Source: Candidatus Aerophobota bacterium (GTDB lineage: Bacteria > Aerophobota > Aerophobia > Aerophobales > B3-G15). Taken from it: a DNA stretch of 14,599 bases. The DNA lies in NCBI GenBank assembly GCA_014859225.1, contig JACUUP010000027.1, forward strand, positions 1 to 14,599, read 5' to 3'. Positions within the stretch are counted from its first letter, which is position 1. Each line of letters begins with the position of its first letter. The notes below the pieces were generated by a model. The model searched no databases, was not told the origin of the DNA, and saw only the letters and a list, made by a program, of their open reading frames with translations. The position numbers were made by a program, and so were the translations under genes. This document shows positions 5,859 through 14,574 of the stretch, in pieces.

Positions 5859-5886
5859 ACAATAGCAAAAATTCCAAAACAGTCAA
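5859..5886 (-). promoter_or_regulatory. Candidate promoter for rpsI-accD and downstream genes
   Basis: On the minus strand TTGACT (plus 5881-5886) is followed by 16 nt and TATTGT (plus 5859-5864), which is preceded by TGC as in extended -10 promoters. The match is 5 of 6 for the -35 and 4 of 6 for the -10. It lies in the only sizeable spacer in the middle of the block, about 35 nt upstream of the rpsI start. A separate promoter for a ribosomal protein gene would make sense here. Confidence 0.45.
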
Positions 5887-5894
5887 ATTATAAC

Positions 5895-7121
5895 TTAAAA
5901 AGAGAGGTTATCTGTAGACATAATTCTCTCATCACGCGTCATCTGATAGATATCCTCCAGAAGTTTAACGTGAATGCGAGTCTGATTAACATTACGCCGG
6001 GCAAACATTCTTTCCTGAGTTTTAACCACAGCAGGAAGATAATGTTCGGTTACCTGACCGAAGCCTCTAGCATAATTACAAAAACTGGGAACATTCGTAG
6101 TTACAAATCCGTACGCATAACTTGCCGCGCCTATAATCTTTCCAGTAAAAATACTCGTATTGATAGCCGTCTTAGAATAGTCACCAATTATACATCCCAA
6201 AAACTGCATACCCGTTGGAATTTTTTTTCCCTGATAGTTTATAGTTATCTCTCCATAAGTATTCTTTAAATCAGAGGATGAGGTTCCAGCTCCCATATTC
6301 ACCCAACTTCCCACCCAGCTGTGTCCCAAAAAACCGTGATGCTGTTTATTGGAAAAAACCTCCATAATTGAACACTCTACTTCCCCACCCACTTTGCAGT
6401 GAGCAGCAATATGGCACATATCTTTTATGCTTGCCCTTTCTGTAATTTTGCAGTTTTTACCAATATAAACCGGACCTTTTATGTAAACAAAGGGAGAAAT
6501 TGTTGTATCGTCATCAACTACAATGGTTCCTCCCTCTGTATCCATACAAGCTGTGGGATGAATCTGGACATTTTTTCCCACGAATACATCAGCTTCCCTC
6601 TCTTTAAAACCCTTTATAAGCTCTTGAAGATTCTCCTGGAAGTAGTACTTGTTATATCGAATGATGTCAAATGGATAGTTAATAAGAGGGAATCTTTCCT
6701 CAAGGAACTCGTATTCCTGCTCGCGCAGGAAATTAGTTAAAGAGCGCTCATCAAACTTGTTTAAATCAAAACTGATCTCAGGAAAAAATGCACAGACCAC
6801 TCTTGAATCACTCTCAGCAAGAAAAGGTTTTTTTTTGGCGGTTAAATCAATAATCTGCTGAATAATCCTATTTACAGGAGGAAAAGAAGCATTTATAAAA
6901 AGTAGACCCATTTTATCTTTGCTATTTAAAAGATGATTAGGGAAATCTTCAGCACAAAAGTCTCTCAAATATTGGCGCACAATGTAGGATATTTTAAATC
7001 CTTTGAATTTTAAAAGATTATACAGGTTTGTTCCACACATGCTTACCCCAAGAGCAGGTCTTGTTAGAGTTACAGGTTTTAGCTCCGCCGCCAGATAATC
7101 CTCAAAAATAATAACCTGCAT
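5895..7121 (-). CDS. Alternative GlmU: UDP-GlcNAc pyrophosphorylase / GlcN-1-P acetyltransferase-like protein
   Basis: A 408-residue protein resembling the alternative GlmU family best known from Bacteroidota, not classical GlmU. The N-terminus reads IIFEDYLAAELKPVTLTRPA (4-23), where the family has a degenerate nucleotidyltransferase signature (LxPxTxTRP) in place of the LAAGxGTRM loop. Residues about 180-345 are a left-handed beta-helix with hexapeptide turns such as VYIGKNCKI (218-226). The strongest signature is GFLGHSWVGSWVNMGAGT followed by SSDLKNTYG (263-289). Expected role: acetylate glucosamine-1-phosphate and couple it to UTP, giving UDP-GlcNAc for peptidoglycan or lipopolysaccharide. 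It begins directly after the glmS stop codon, with the ribosome-binding site GGTGGAG inside glmS, so the two are co-translated. GlmS makes the upstream precursor, which supports the role; glmM is not in the window. Uridylyltransferase activity is inferred. Confidence 0.82.
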   Translation of the reverse strand: MQVIIFEDYLAAELKPVTLTRPALGVSMCGTNLYNLLKFKGFKISYIVRQYLRDFCAEDFPNHLLNSKDKMGLLFINASFPPVNRIIQQIIDLTAKKKPFLAESDSRVVCAFFPEISFDLNKFDERSLTNFLREQEYEFLEERFPLINYPFDIIRYNKYYFQENLQELIKGFKEREADVFVGKNVQIHPTACMDTEGGTIVVDDDTTISPFVYIKGPVYIGKNCKITERASIKDMCHIAAHCKVGGEVECSIMEVFSNKQHHGFLGHSWVGSWVNMGAGTSSSDLKNTYGEITINYQGKKIPTGMQFLGCIIGDYSKTAINTSIFTGKIIGAASYAYGFVTTNVPSFCNYARGFGQVTEHYLPAVVKTQERMFARRNVNQTRIHVKLLEDIYQMTRDERIMSTDNLSF

Positions 7122-8951
7122 TTACTCCACCGTTACGCTTTTAGCAAGATTTCTTGGTTTATCCACATCGCATCCCAGACACGTGGCAATGTAGTAGGCA
7201 AGAAGCTGAAGTGGAATAACCGATAAAATGGGTGCAAGAAAATGAGGTGTGGGAGGAACGCTACATTTAAAATCACTTAAATCATCCATCTCCCGACTGG
7301 CCTCGGTAACTATTGAAATTATCTTCCCTTTTCTCGCCTTTATCTCAGCTACATTGGATTTAACCTTATCTAAAATATTGCTCTCTGTAGCTAAAACAAC
7401 TGTGGGCATGTTCTCATCTATAAGGGCTATTGGACCGTGTTTTAGTTCTGCAGCGGGAATACCTTCGGCATGCACATAAGATATTTCCTTGAGCTTCAAG
7501 GCTCCCTCAAGTGCTATGGGAAACTGATATCCCCTCCCTACGTAGAGAAAATTAGGGTATCTATAGAAAAGGTCAGCTATTTTTTCAACCTTTTCAGCCT
7601 TTTTTAAAACTCTCTTAGCAAGACAGGGAAGAGCCTCAATGGCATTTAAAGCAATAAGCCCTTCTCTTCTTGCCATAACCCCTTTCATCCTGGCAAAAAG
7701 AAGCGCAAGAAGTGTCAAAACCACAAGTTGAGAGGTAAAAGCCTTGGTTGATGCAACTCCTATCTCAGGACCTGCATGTAAATATACTCCTCTTCCACAC
7801 TCTCTTGCTATTGAGCTTCCCACTACATTACATATTCCCAGAACTTTAGCACCTTTTCTTTTAGCTTCCTTCATTGCAGCAAGGGTATCTGCCGTCTCTC
7901 CGGACTGGGATATTGCTATAACCAGCGTATCAGGAAGAAGAATCGGGTCTCTATACCTGAACTCGGAGGAATAATCTACTTCTGCAGGGATACGGGCAAG
8001 TTCCTCAAAAAGGTATTTACCAATAAGCGCCGCATGCCAGGATGTTCCACAACCAAGAAGTTTTATTCCCCTGACGGAAAGCATTTCAGATTGCGTAAGC
8101 TCAAGCCCACCCAGCTTAGAGATTGCTCTTCCATAATCAAGACGCCCTCTGAAGGCGTTATGTAAGGACTCGGGCTGCTCAAATATCTCCTTTAACATAA
8201 AATGAGGAAGACCACCTTTTCCAAGGGAAACAGCATCTAAAGAAATGGTATGAATTTCCTTTTGCATTTTTTCCTCTTTTAGAGTGGAAATCTCAAAAGA
8301 TGTGGGAGTAAGCTTGACCACCTCATCCTCATCAAGGTAAATCACCTTTCGGGTATGGGTAACAAGAGCATTTATATCCGAAGAAAGAAACATCTCTTTA
8401 TCACCTACACCTACAATGAGAGGTGAGCCTCTGCGAGCACCGTATAAGATATTCGGCTCATCAGTTGAGATTATGGCAAGACCAAATGCCCCCACCAATC
8501 TTAACATCGCCTTTCTTATAGCAGATAATATATCTTCTTGGTAATACTTTTCTATAAGATGTGGAATCACCTCTGTATCTGTTTCACTCCTGAAGATATG
8601 TCCTTCCTTTTGAAGTTCCTTTTTTAACTCAAGGTAATTCTCAATTATCCCATTGTGGACAACAGCTATCTTCATCCTGCAATCAAAATGAGGATGGGCA
8701 TTGATATCGGTGGGAAAACCATGGGTAGCCCAGCGAGTATGGGCAATGCCGGTAAAGCTTTTGCGGGGGAAATCATTCACAATCTCCTCAGCTTCTGATA
8801 TTTTACCTGCTTTTTTTATAGTAACCAAATTTTCATCTTTCAGAAAACTGAAACCCCAGCTATCATAACCCCTGTACTCAAGACACTTTAACCCCTTTAA
8901 AAGAATACTGGCACAATCCTTAAAACCCGTATAGCCAACAATTCCACACAT
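7122..8951 (-). CDS. glmS: Glutamine--fructose-6-phosphate aminotransferase (isomerizing)
   Basis: Makes glucosamine-6-phosphate from fructose-6-phosphate and glutamine, the first committed step to UDP-GlcNAc. The 609 residues equal the Escherichia coli enzyme in length. The N-terminal class II glutaminase has the nucleophile Cys2 in MCGIVGYTG, HTRWATHG at 71-78 and the NGIIENY loop at 100-106. Two SIS domains follow: GCGTSWHAA (300-308) and ISQSGETADTLAAM (347-360) in the first, then GRGYQFPIALEGALKLKE (472-489) in the second. His505 in ELKHGPIAL and Lys604 in the C-tail PRNLAKSVTVE match the isomerase catalytic residues. The ATG has GAGGAGAGG just upstream. The 15-base gap to the pilin gene leaves no room for a glmS ribozyme. 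Confidence 0.98.
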   Translation of the reverse strand: MCGIVGYTGFKDCASILLKGLKCLEYRGYDSWGFSFLKDENLVTIKKAGKISEAEEIVNDFPRKSFTGIAHTRWATHGFPTDINAHPHFDCRMKIAVVHNGIIENYLELKKELQKEGHIFRSETDTEVIPHLIEKYYQEDILSAIRKAMLRLVGAFGLAIISTDEPNILYGARRGSPLIVGVGDKEMFLSSDINALVTHTRKVIYLDEDEVVKLTPTSFEISTLKEEKMQKEIHTISLDAVSLGKGGLPHFMLKEIFEQPESLHNAFRGRLDYGRAISKLGGLELTQSEMLSVRGIKLLGCGTSWHAALIGKYLFEELARIPAEVDYSSEFRYRDPILLPDTLVIAISQSGETADTLAAMKEAKRKGAKVLGICNVVGSSIARECGRGVYLHAGPEIGVASTKAFTSQLVVLTLLALLFARMKGVMARREGLIALNAIEALPCLAKRVLKKAEKVEKIADLFYRYPNFLYVGRGYQFPIALEGALKLKEISYVHAEGIPAAELKHGPIALIDENMPTVVLATESNILDKVKSNVAEIKARKGKIISIVTEASREMDDLSDFKCSVPPTPHFLAPILSVIPLQLLAYYIATCLGCDVDKPRNLAKSVTVE

Positions 8952-8966
8952 TTTCCTCTCCTCTAT

Positions 8967-9506
8967 TTATGGACCCGAGATTCCGAGATCGCCACTACTA
9001 CTCAGTCCATCTCCCGGGTCATACCAGTTGTACCCATAACCAGTTTTTGAGCCTTCCCATCCACCTAACTGACCCACTGTGCGAGCGGACCAGTCAATAT
9101 CATCCGCAGATACATCGGGATTTTTATCCGGTCCATTGGAAACAATCAGCCAGGCAGTATCGCCCGTTGTATAATAACCGTAACTTTTATCTGTCAGTGC
9201 CCCATCCTTCACACCCCGGGCAGCATTTTCATTAAAATGGTCAGAGGGAATTGAAGTTATATATACTAAACCCGGCCCCGTAAGGTCAGTGCTCGTGCCT
9301 AGAAAAATATTATGGTCAATCCAGTACATCTGCACCGCATTTCCAAGACTTCTCATCTCGGCAAACGCCCTGGCAACCCGTGCTCTTGTTACCGCTCCCA
9401 TAAAGTTTGGAACAGCAATACCTACGAGAATAGCAACAATTGTAACTACTACCAGAAGCTCAACCAGAGTGAATCCCCTGGCTGTATCTTTTATCTTTCT
9501 TGCCAT
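8967..9506 (-). CDS. Type II secretion/type IV pilus-like pseudopilin (GspG/PilE type)
   Basis: A 179-residue pilin-like protein. The leader MARKIKDTARG ends at a Gly-Phe prepilin peptidase site, followed by FTLVELLVVVTIVAILVGIAVPNF, with the conserved Glu at +5 of the mature protein and a hydrophobic helix that serves as membrane anchor and assembly stalk. The C-terminal region is a small globular domain with YITSIPSDHFNE, GYYTT and WLIVSNGPDKNPD, features seen in GspG-like pseudopilins of several candidate phyla and consistent with the calcium-binding loop region. The start ATG at 9504-9506 was chosen because GGGAG lies 10 nt upstream and it gives a normal short leader; a TTG further up is weaker. 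No gspE, gspF or other pilus genes are nearby, so it may be a minor or orphan pseudopilin, acting with machinery encoded elsewhere. Confidence 0.9.
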   Translation of the reverse strand: MARKIKDTARGFTLVELLVVVTIVAILVGIAVPNFMGAVTRARVARAFAEMRSLGNAVQMYWIDHNIFLGTSTDLTGPGLVYITSIPSDHFNENAARGVKDGALTDKSYGYYTTGDTAWLIVSNGPDKNPDVSADDIDWSARTVGQLGGWEGSKTGYGYNWYDPGDGLSSSGDLGISGP

Positions 9507-9558
9507 CTTTATTCTACTCCCTTTTTTATTGAAAAGCAAGTTTTTAACAGAATAAAAG

Positions 9559-10911
9559 TTAAAGAATGTAGCGGGATAAACTCTCTTTTTGCACTATCTC
9601 ACCCAACTTTTCCCGCACATACTCATCAGTAATGGTGAAGGTTTTACCCTTTAGTTGAGGTGCCTGAAAAGATATTTCTTCAAGAAGCTTTTCCATAACC
9701 GTATAAAGCCTGCGAGCACCGATATCCTCTGTCTGTTCATTGACAAGGTATGCTAAAGAGGCAATCTCTTTAATAGCCTCTGACGTAAAGATAAGATTAA
9801 CACCCTCTGTTTTCAGAAGAGCCTGGTACTGTTTTATGAGCGCATTCCTGGGTTCGGTTAGTATCCGCTCAAAATCCTTTTCTGTCAGACGGTCAAGTCC
9901 CACTCTTATGGGAAATCTTCCCTGAAGCTCTGGAATTAAATCAGAGGGAGATGAACCGTGGAAGGCTCCTGCAGCAATAAACAAAATGTGGTCAGTTTTT
10001 ACCGCTCCATATCTGGTAGTCACAGTTGTACCCTCAACTATAGGAAGAAGGTCTCTCTGGACACCTTCTCTTGAAACATCGGCTCCTCTATTAGCTGCTC
10101 CATCTGCAATTTTGTCAATTTCGTCTACAAAAATAATCCCCGAGTTTTCCACTCTCCAGATAGCCTCCTGTATCATTTTATCTCTATCAATTAATTTCTG
10201 GGATTCCTCCTCCAGAACTATCCTCCTCGCTTCCTTAATGGGTACTTTCCTGGACCTTGACTTTGCCGGCATCATGTCCCCAAGAAAATCCTGGAAATTC
10301 ATTCCCATCTGTTCAACACCCACAGGAGTAAATATCTCTATCAGGGGCGCAAATTTATCTTTTGCTTTAATTTCAATCAGCCGGTCCTCAATTTCCCCCC
10401 TTCTTAACTTTTCCCTGAGCATCTCTCTGGTAGCCTCCGCTCTTTTAACTCTCTCATCTTCTACCCCTTCAGGCGTTGTGACCTTTTGGGGGAGGGGAAG
10501 AAGAATATCCAGGATTTTTTCTTCCACGAGCTGCTCTGCCTTTAACCTCACCTTTTGTATCATCTCCGTCTTCACCATATGCAGGGAAATATTAACTAAA
10601 TCCCTGACCATTGACTCTACATCCCGTCCCACATACCCAACTTCAGTATATTTGCTGGCTTCAACTTTGATAAGCGGAGCCTCAGCCATTTGAGCTAATC
10701 TTCGTGCAATCTCAGTTTTACCTACACCCGTTGGGCCTATCATAATTATGTTCTTAGGAGCAACTTCATCTTTCATCTTTTCGGGTAACTTCTGTCTTCG
10801 CCAGCGATTGCGAAGGGCTATAGCTACTGACTTCTTGGCTTTTTCCTGACCAATAATATATCTATCCAGCTCCTTAACAATGGTGGAAGGAGTTAAATGT
10901 TTTTCTCTCAT
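9559..10911 (-). CDS. hslU: HslU ATPase of the HslUV (ClpYQ) protease
   Basis: AAA+ unfoldase that feeds substrates to the HslV peptidase in the cytoplasm. The 450-residue protein shows the HslU start [21 protein letters not shown], Walker A GPTGVGKT at 59-66, the pore motif GYVGRDVES at 92-100, a charged intermediate I-domain at about 110-240, Walker [12 protein letters not shown] at 259-269, an arginine-finger region [10 protein letters not shown] near 328-337, and sensor-2 [10 protein letters not shown] at 398-407. The final residues SRYIL are the C-terminal tail that docks into HslV. ATG is preceded by AAAGGGGAC. The stop-to-start gap from hslV is 13 bases, the usual hslVU pairing. Length and motifs are complete. 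Confidence 0.98.
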   Translation of the reverse strand: MREKHLTPSTIVKELDRYIIGQEKAKKSVAIALRNRWRRQKLPEKMKDEVAPKNIIMIGPTGVGKTEIARRLAQMAEAPLIKVEASKYTEVGYVGRDVESMVRDLVNISLHMVKTEMIQKVRLKAEQLVEEKILDILLPLPQKVTTPEGVEDERVKRAEATREMLREKLRRGEIEDRLIEIKAKDKFAPLIEIFTPVGVEQMGMNFQDFLGDMMPAKSRSRKVPIKEARRIVLEEESQKLIDRDKMIQEAIWRVENSGIIFVDEIDKIADGAANRGADVSREGVQRDLLPIVEGTTVTTRYGAVKTDHILFIAAGAFHGSSPSDLIPELQGRFPIRVGLDRLTEKDFERILTEPRNALIKQYQALLKTEGVNLIFTSEAIKEIASLAYLVNEQTEDIGARRLYTVMEKLLEEISFQAPQLKGKTFTITDEYVREKLGEIVQKESLSRYIL

Positions 10912-10924
10912 GAGAGGTCCCCTT

Positions 10925-11455
10925 TCAAGTCAACTCCTCTATCATAATCTGGTTATTTGTATAAATGCAAATGGATGCAGTAATGCGTATGGAAAGGTCA
11001 ACAATTTTTGCCGGCTCATAATTGGTATGTTCCCACAATGCGGTGGCGGCAGCTTGAGCGTATCCTGCGCCTGAACCAATAGCAATAACATTCTCATCCG
11101 GCTCAATCACATCCCCACTTCCCGAGATGACAAGAGTTTTTTCTTTATCTGCAACAATCATCAAGGCTTCCAGCTTCCTTAAAACTTTATCCTGTCGCCA
11201 TTCCTTAGCAAGTTCCAGCGCTGCTCGCGGGAGATTGCCCTGATACTGCTCTATCTTTTTCTCAAACTTCTCAAATAAGGTGAGAGCATCTGCTACTGCT
11301 CCGGCAAAACCAGCCAGAATTTTTCCTTTGTAAAGCGTTCTAACTTTATTGGCCCTTTGTTTCATAACTATATTTTGAAAGGTAATTTGTCCATCCCCTC
11401 CTAAGGCCACTTTGCCATTCCTTCTTACTGCAAGGATAGTTGTTCCTCTAAACAA
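10925..11455 (-). CDS. hslV: HslV peptidase subunit of the HslUV protease
   Basis: The threonine peptidase that forms a double hexamer and degrades proteins unfolded by HslU. The chain has 176 residues, the usual size. It begins [20 protein letters not shown], so the catalytic Thr is residue 5, exposed only after removal of the short MFRG propeptide, as in many HslV proteins. The [27 protein letters not shown] and [14 protein letters not shown] blocks match the family. The start codon is TTG, supported by AGGAGGG about 5 nt upstream and by the family N-terminus. Upstream is xerC, with a 28-base gap; downstream is hslU. CodW/ClpQ-type variants with an Ser nucleophile are ruled out by the TT pair. 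Confidence 0.97.
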   Translation of the reverse strand: MFRGTTILAVRRNGKVALGGDGQITFQNIVMKQRANKVRTLYKGKILAGFAGAVADALTLFEKFEKKIEQYQGNLPRAALELAKEWRQDKVLRKLEALMIVADKEKTLVISGSGDVIEPDENVIAIGSGAGYAQAAATALWEHTNYEPAKIVDLSIRITASICIYTNNQIMIEELT

Positions 11456-11483
11456 ATTTTCCCTCCTGTACTTTAGAAGTTAT

Positions 11484-12371
11484 TCAGGTGGCACGGGGAT
11501 GAGACTTTATGTAAACCTTTTTTAAATAAGAAGGTGCGATATGTGTATAAATCTGTGTGGTAGATACACTTTCGTGCCCCAGGAGTTCTTGAACTGAACG
11601 CAGGTCCGCTCCTCTATTAATTAAATGAGTAGCAAACGAATGTCTTAAGGTATGGGGGCTAACATGTTTTTCAATCCCCACTTTTTCAATATACATTCTC
11701 AGGCGCTCTCTGACAGCTCTATCGGAGAGTCTTTTTCCAGATTTATTCAGAAATAATGCCCCAACCTCAAAGGATAGCCTGGATATCCGTTCCTCTCTCC
11801 ACTTGAGATATTCTTTTAAAGCACAAAGAGCAAAGCTTCCCACGGGAATTAATCTTTCTTTACCCCTTTTTCCCTTTACCCGGACAAGCTCTGCATCAAA
11901 ATCAACATCGCCTGCGTTTAAATTAACCAGCTCAGCGAGTCTCATCCCTGTTGCATAAAGAAGCTCTACAATTGCTTTATCTCTCTGGAAAGAAAACCCT
12001 TCCCCCTGCATTCTGTCCAGAAGTTTTTCCGCCTCCTCTTCTTCCAAAAAAGAAGGTATTTTTCTTTTAATCTTTGGACCTCTCATCGCCTGATAGGGAA
12101 AATTCTTTATCAGGTTTTTTCTATCCAGAAACTGAAAAAAACAGCGAAGAGAAGAGGTTTTTCTGGCAATAGTTGAGTGCTCTTTCCCTTCATCTAACAA
12201 TGTTTTAAGGTATTTGCGGAGGAGAGGATAATCCATCTCCTCAATTTGCCTTTTCTCTTTATCTAAAAAATCTACAAAATGTTTTATATCCGAAGTATAT
12301 GCTTTAACCGTCAAAAATGATAGGTTTTTCTCCTGGCTTAGATGTGCTAAAAAATCAAGCATTATTTGCAC
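11484..12371 (-). CDS. xerC: Tyrosine recombinase XerC
   Basis: Site-specific recombinase that, usually with XerD and FtsK at dif, resolves chromosome dimers. The 295-residue protein has an N-terminal SAM-like core-binding domain (about 1-90) and a C-terminal catalytic domain. All active-site residues are visible: Arg144 in ATGMR, Lys168 in VKGKRGKER, His240 and Arg243 in HTLRHSFATH, His266 in LLGHES and nucleophile Tyr275 in IYTH. Assignment as XerC over XerD rests on the position between topA and hslVU, where XerC/CodV is found in many bacteria, so it is context-based. The GTG start at 12369-12371 overlaps the topA end by 17 bases and has GAGGAAG 7 nt upstream; an ATG three codons later is spaced too far. 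The overlap suggests translational coupling. Confidence 0.93.
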   Translation of the reverse strand: MQIMLDFLAHLSQEKNLSFLTVKAYTSDIKHFVDFLDKEKRQIEEMDYPLLRKYLKTLLDEGKEHSTIARKTSSLRCFFQFLDRKNLIKNFPYQAMRGPKIKRKIPSFLEEEEAEKLLDRMQGEGFSFQRDKAIVELLYATGMRLAELVNLNAGDVDFDAELVRVKGKRGKERLIPVGSFALCALKEYLKWREERISRLSFEVGALFLNKSGKRLSDRAVRERLRMYIEKVGIEKHVSPHTLRHSFATHLINRGADLRSVQELLGHESVSTTQIYTHIAPSYLKKVYIKSHPRAT

Positions 12372-14574
12372 GGGAAAACTTCCTCAATGTAATTATCTGG
12401 TGAATGATTCCGTTAAGATTAATCTCTTCAACTTTAGTGTTTTTCACATTTTCTCCACATTGAGGACATTTCAACCCACCTTTATCTTTTTTTACAAGAT
12501 AAAGATTGCCACAATGATGGCACACATCGTTTACCGGCTCATCCCAGAGGACAAACTTACAATCTGGATAATTTGTGCAGGCATAAAAACTTTTGCCTCT
12601 TTTCGTTATCTTCTCCACCAGCTCCCCCTCACATCCGGAAGAAGGACATTTTACGCCCACCTTTTGGTCAAGAGGTTTCGTATTTTTACACGCAGGATAA
12701 GCTGAACAGGCAAGGAACTCTCCAAAGCGTCCCACCTTAACCACCAAGTTCTGTCCACATTTCTCGCACTTTAAAGAACTTTTCTCAAGACCTTCTTTCT
12801 TGATATTCCTCATCTCGGTTTCTGCCCGCTTGAGGTCTTCTGCAAATCTCTGGTAAAAATCTTCCACCAGGTGGACCCACTTCTTTTTTCCCTGCTCAAC
12901 GTCATCAAGCCCTTCCTCCATTTTAACAGTAAAATCAACATCTATGATGGTAGGGAAGCTGTCTGTTAAAAGAGTATTTACAACTTTTGCCAGCGAAGTG
13001 GGTATTAATTTCCCCTTGTGCCACCTGACATAACCTCTTCGCTGAATCGTTGAGATAATGGGAGCATACGTGCTTGGTCTTCCAATTCCTTTTTCTTCTA
13101 AAGTTTTAACCAACGTTGCTTCAGTGTAGTGAAAGGGAGACTGGGTAAAGTTTTGCCTGGAAATAATCTTTTCTATTGTTAAAACCTCTCCCTCATCAGG
13201 AACAAAGATAAGCTTATCTTTTTCCTTTTTTTCCTCATAGACCTTTAAAAGCCTGTTCCTGACCAGGCTCAGGAATCCGGGAAAAAGGATTTGTCTTCCT
13301 TCAGCTTTAAATATGTAACTTTTTCCTCCTGAGCCTGTACAGGAGCAGGCTTTAACCCTAAAAGGAGTATCTCTTATACCAAGACTCACTTTTTCAATAA
13401 TAGCTTTTGCCATTTGAGAGGCTGTGAACCTTCGCCAGATAAGGTCGTAAAGTTTGTAGTGGTCAGATGAAAGATAATTTTTAACTATCTCTGGAGTTAA
13501 ATCAACCCGCGTAGGTCTTATTGCCTCATGAGCATCCTGGGACGTTTTCTTATTCTTATACTGGAAGATTTTGGGAGGTATAAAATCTTTCCCCAAATTT
13601 TCTTTTATCCACCTGCGGGTCATCTCTTGAGCTTCTTTTGCTACACGGGTTGAGTCTGTGCGCATATAAGTTATAAGTCCTGCCCTCTCATCGCTCCCGA
13701 TGTCCTGTCCCTCATAAAGACCCTGGGCAATTTTCATAGTTTTAGCCGGGGAAAATCTTAAATAATAATTTGCCATCTGCTGAAGAGTGCTCGTGGTAAA
13801 AGGTGGAGCGGGGGATTTTTTAATTTGTGTCCTTTTTACCTCATAAACTTTGTAACTTCGCTCTCCTATCTCTTCAGCTATTCTTTTTGCTGCTTTCTCG
13901 TCCTTAATTTTTGCCTTTTTACTATCAATATGGTAAAGAGAAGCTTCTGTTTTTTTTCCCTGGTGGTTCTGGAAAATGACCGAAATACCCCAATATTCCT
14001 CAGAGACAAAGTTTTCAATCTCCTGCTCTCTTTCACATAAAAGTCTAACCGTAACCGACTGAACTCTTCCGGCTGATAAGCCTCTTCTAACTTTGCTCCA
14101 CAAAAGGGGAGAGAGCTTGTATCCTACCAGCCTGTCAAGCACACGTCTTCCCTGTTGAGCATCTACTTTATTTGTATCTATTTTACCCGGGGTTTTTATA
14201 GCATTTTGCAGAGCTTCTCTTGTAACCTGATTAAATAAAATGCGGAACGTGTTCTTAGCTTGAAGCTCCTGGGAAAGATGCCAGGAAATAGCCTCTCCCT
14301 CCCTGTCCATATCCGTTGCCAGAAAAACCTTTTCAGCTTTAGCACTTAATTTTTTTAAATTAGCTACTATCTTTTTCTTTCCGGAAATTAAAACATAGGT
14401 TGGCTCAAATTCATTATTAATATCCACCCCTAACTTATTTTTTGGCAGGTCCCTGATATGACCAAGACAGGATACCACTTCATAGCCTGAACCAAGAAAT
14501 TTATTTATCGTCTTAGCCTTAGCCGGCGATTCCACAATAACAAGGTCTTTTTCTTTGGACATCTTCTTTCCCAA
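12355..14574 (-). CDS. topA: DNA topoisomerase I (type IA)
   Basis: Relaxes negative supercoils by cutting one DNA strand. The Toprim domain carries LVIVESPAKAKTI (Glu15) and ATDMDREGEA (Asp88, Asp90, Glu92). The cleavage domain carries the nucleophile Tyr303 in LITYMRTDSTR, with LSAGRVQSV at 166-174 and EKGIGRPSTYAPII at 494-507. The C-terminus holds three zinc-binding modules: CEKC...C...C (603-629), CPSSGC...C...C (643-672) and CHHC...CPQC (685-706). The 739-residue length is normal. The TTG at 14574 has AAGGTG just upstream; an ATG four codons later is equally plausible but has a weak site, and the frame has no stop before the window edge. An unusual Cys-Gly-rich segment, ACSCTGSGGKSY at about 409-420, is coded by a palindromic stretch. 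It overlaps xerC by 17 bases. Confidence 0.97.
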   Translation of the reverse strand: MGKKMSKEKDLVIVESPAKAKTINKFLGSGYEVVSCLGHIRDLPKNKLGVDINNEFEPTYVLISGKKKIVANLKKLSAKAEKVFLATDMDREGEAISWHLSQELQAKNTFRILFNQVTREALQNAIKTPGKIDTNKVDAQQGRRVLDRLVGYKLSPLLWSKVRRGLSAGRVQSVTVRLLCEREQEIENFVSEEYWGISVIFQNHQGKKTEASLYHIDSKKAKIKDEKAAKRIAEEIGERSYKVYEVKRTQIKKSPAPPFTTSTLQQMANYYLRFSPAKTMKIAQGLYEGQDIGSDERAGLITYMRTDSTRVAKEAQEMTRRWIKENLGKDFIPPKIFQYKNKKTSQDAHEAIRPTRVDLTPEIVKNYLSSDHYKLYDLIWRRFTASQMAKAIIEKVSLGIRDTPFRVKACSCTGSGGKSYIFKAEGRQILFPGFLSLVRNRLLKVYEEKKEKDKLIFVPDEGEVLTIEKIISRQNFTQSPFHYTEATLVKTLEEKGIGRPSTYAPIISTIQRRGYVRWHKGKLIPTSLAKVVNTLLTDSFPTIIDVDFTVKMEEGLDDVEQGKKKWVHLVEDFYQRFAEDLKRAETEMRNIKKEGLEKSSLKCEKCGQNLVVKVGRFGEFLACSAYPACKNTKPLDQKVGVKCPSSGCEGELVEKITKRGKSFYACTNYPDCKFVLWDEPVNDVCHHCGNLYLVKKDKGGLKCPQCGENVKNTKVEEINLNGIIHQIITLRKFSRANNA
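13326..13345. repeat. Nested palindrome inside topA
   Basis: CTCCTG (13326-13331) and CAGGAG (13340-13345) are inverted copies, and within the same stretch CCTGTACAGG (13334-13343) is a perfect 10-bp palindrome. It codes the Cys-rich segment near residues 409-420 of TopA. Whether it is an inserted element or simply sequence-driven cannot be told here. Confidence 0.25.

Noticed and set aside
8952-8966. A glmS ribozyme upstream of glmS.
   Set aside because: Only 15 bases separate glmS from the pseudopilin gene, far too few for the ribozyme, and no such fold is visible.
9507-9545. TTGCTT and TAGAAT spaced 17 nt upstream of the pseudopilin gene, as a promoter.
   Set aside because: The -10 would sit next to the ATG, leaving the ribosome-binding site untranscribed; the -35 match is poor.
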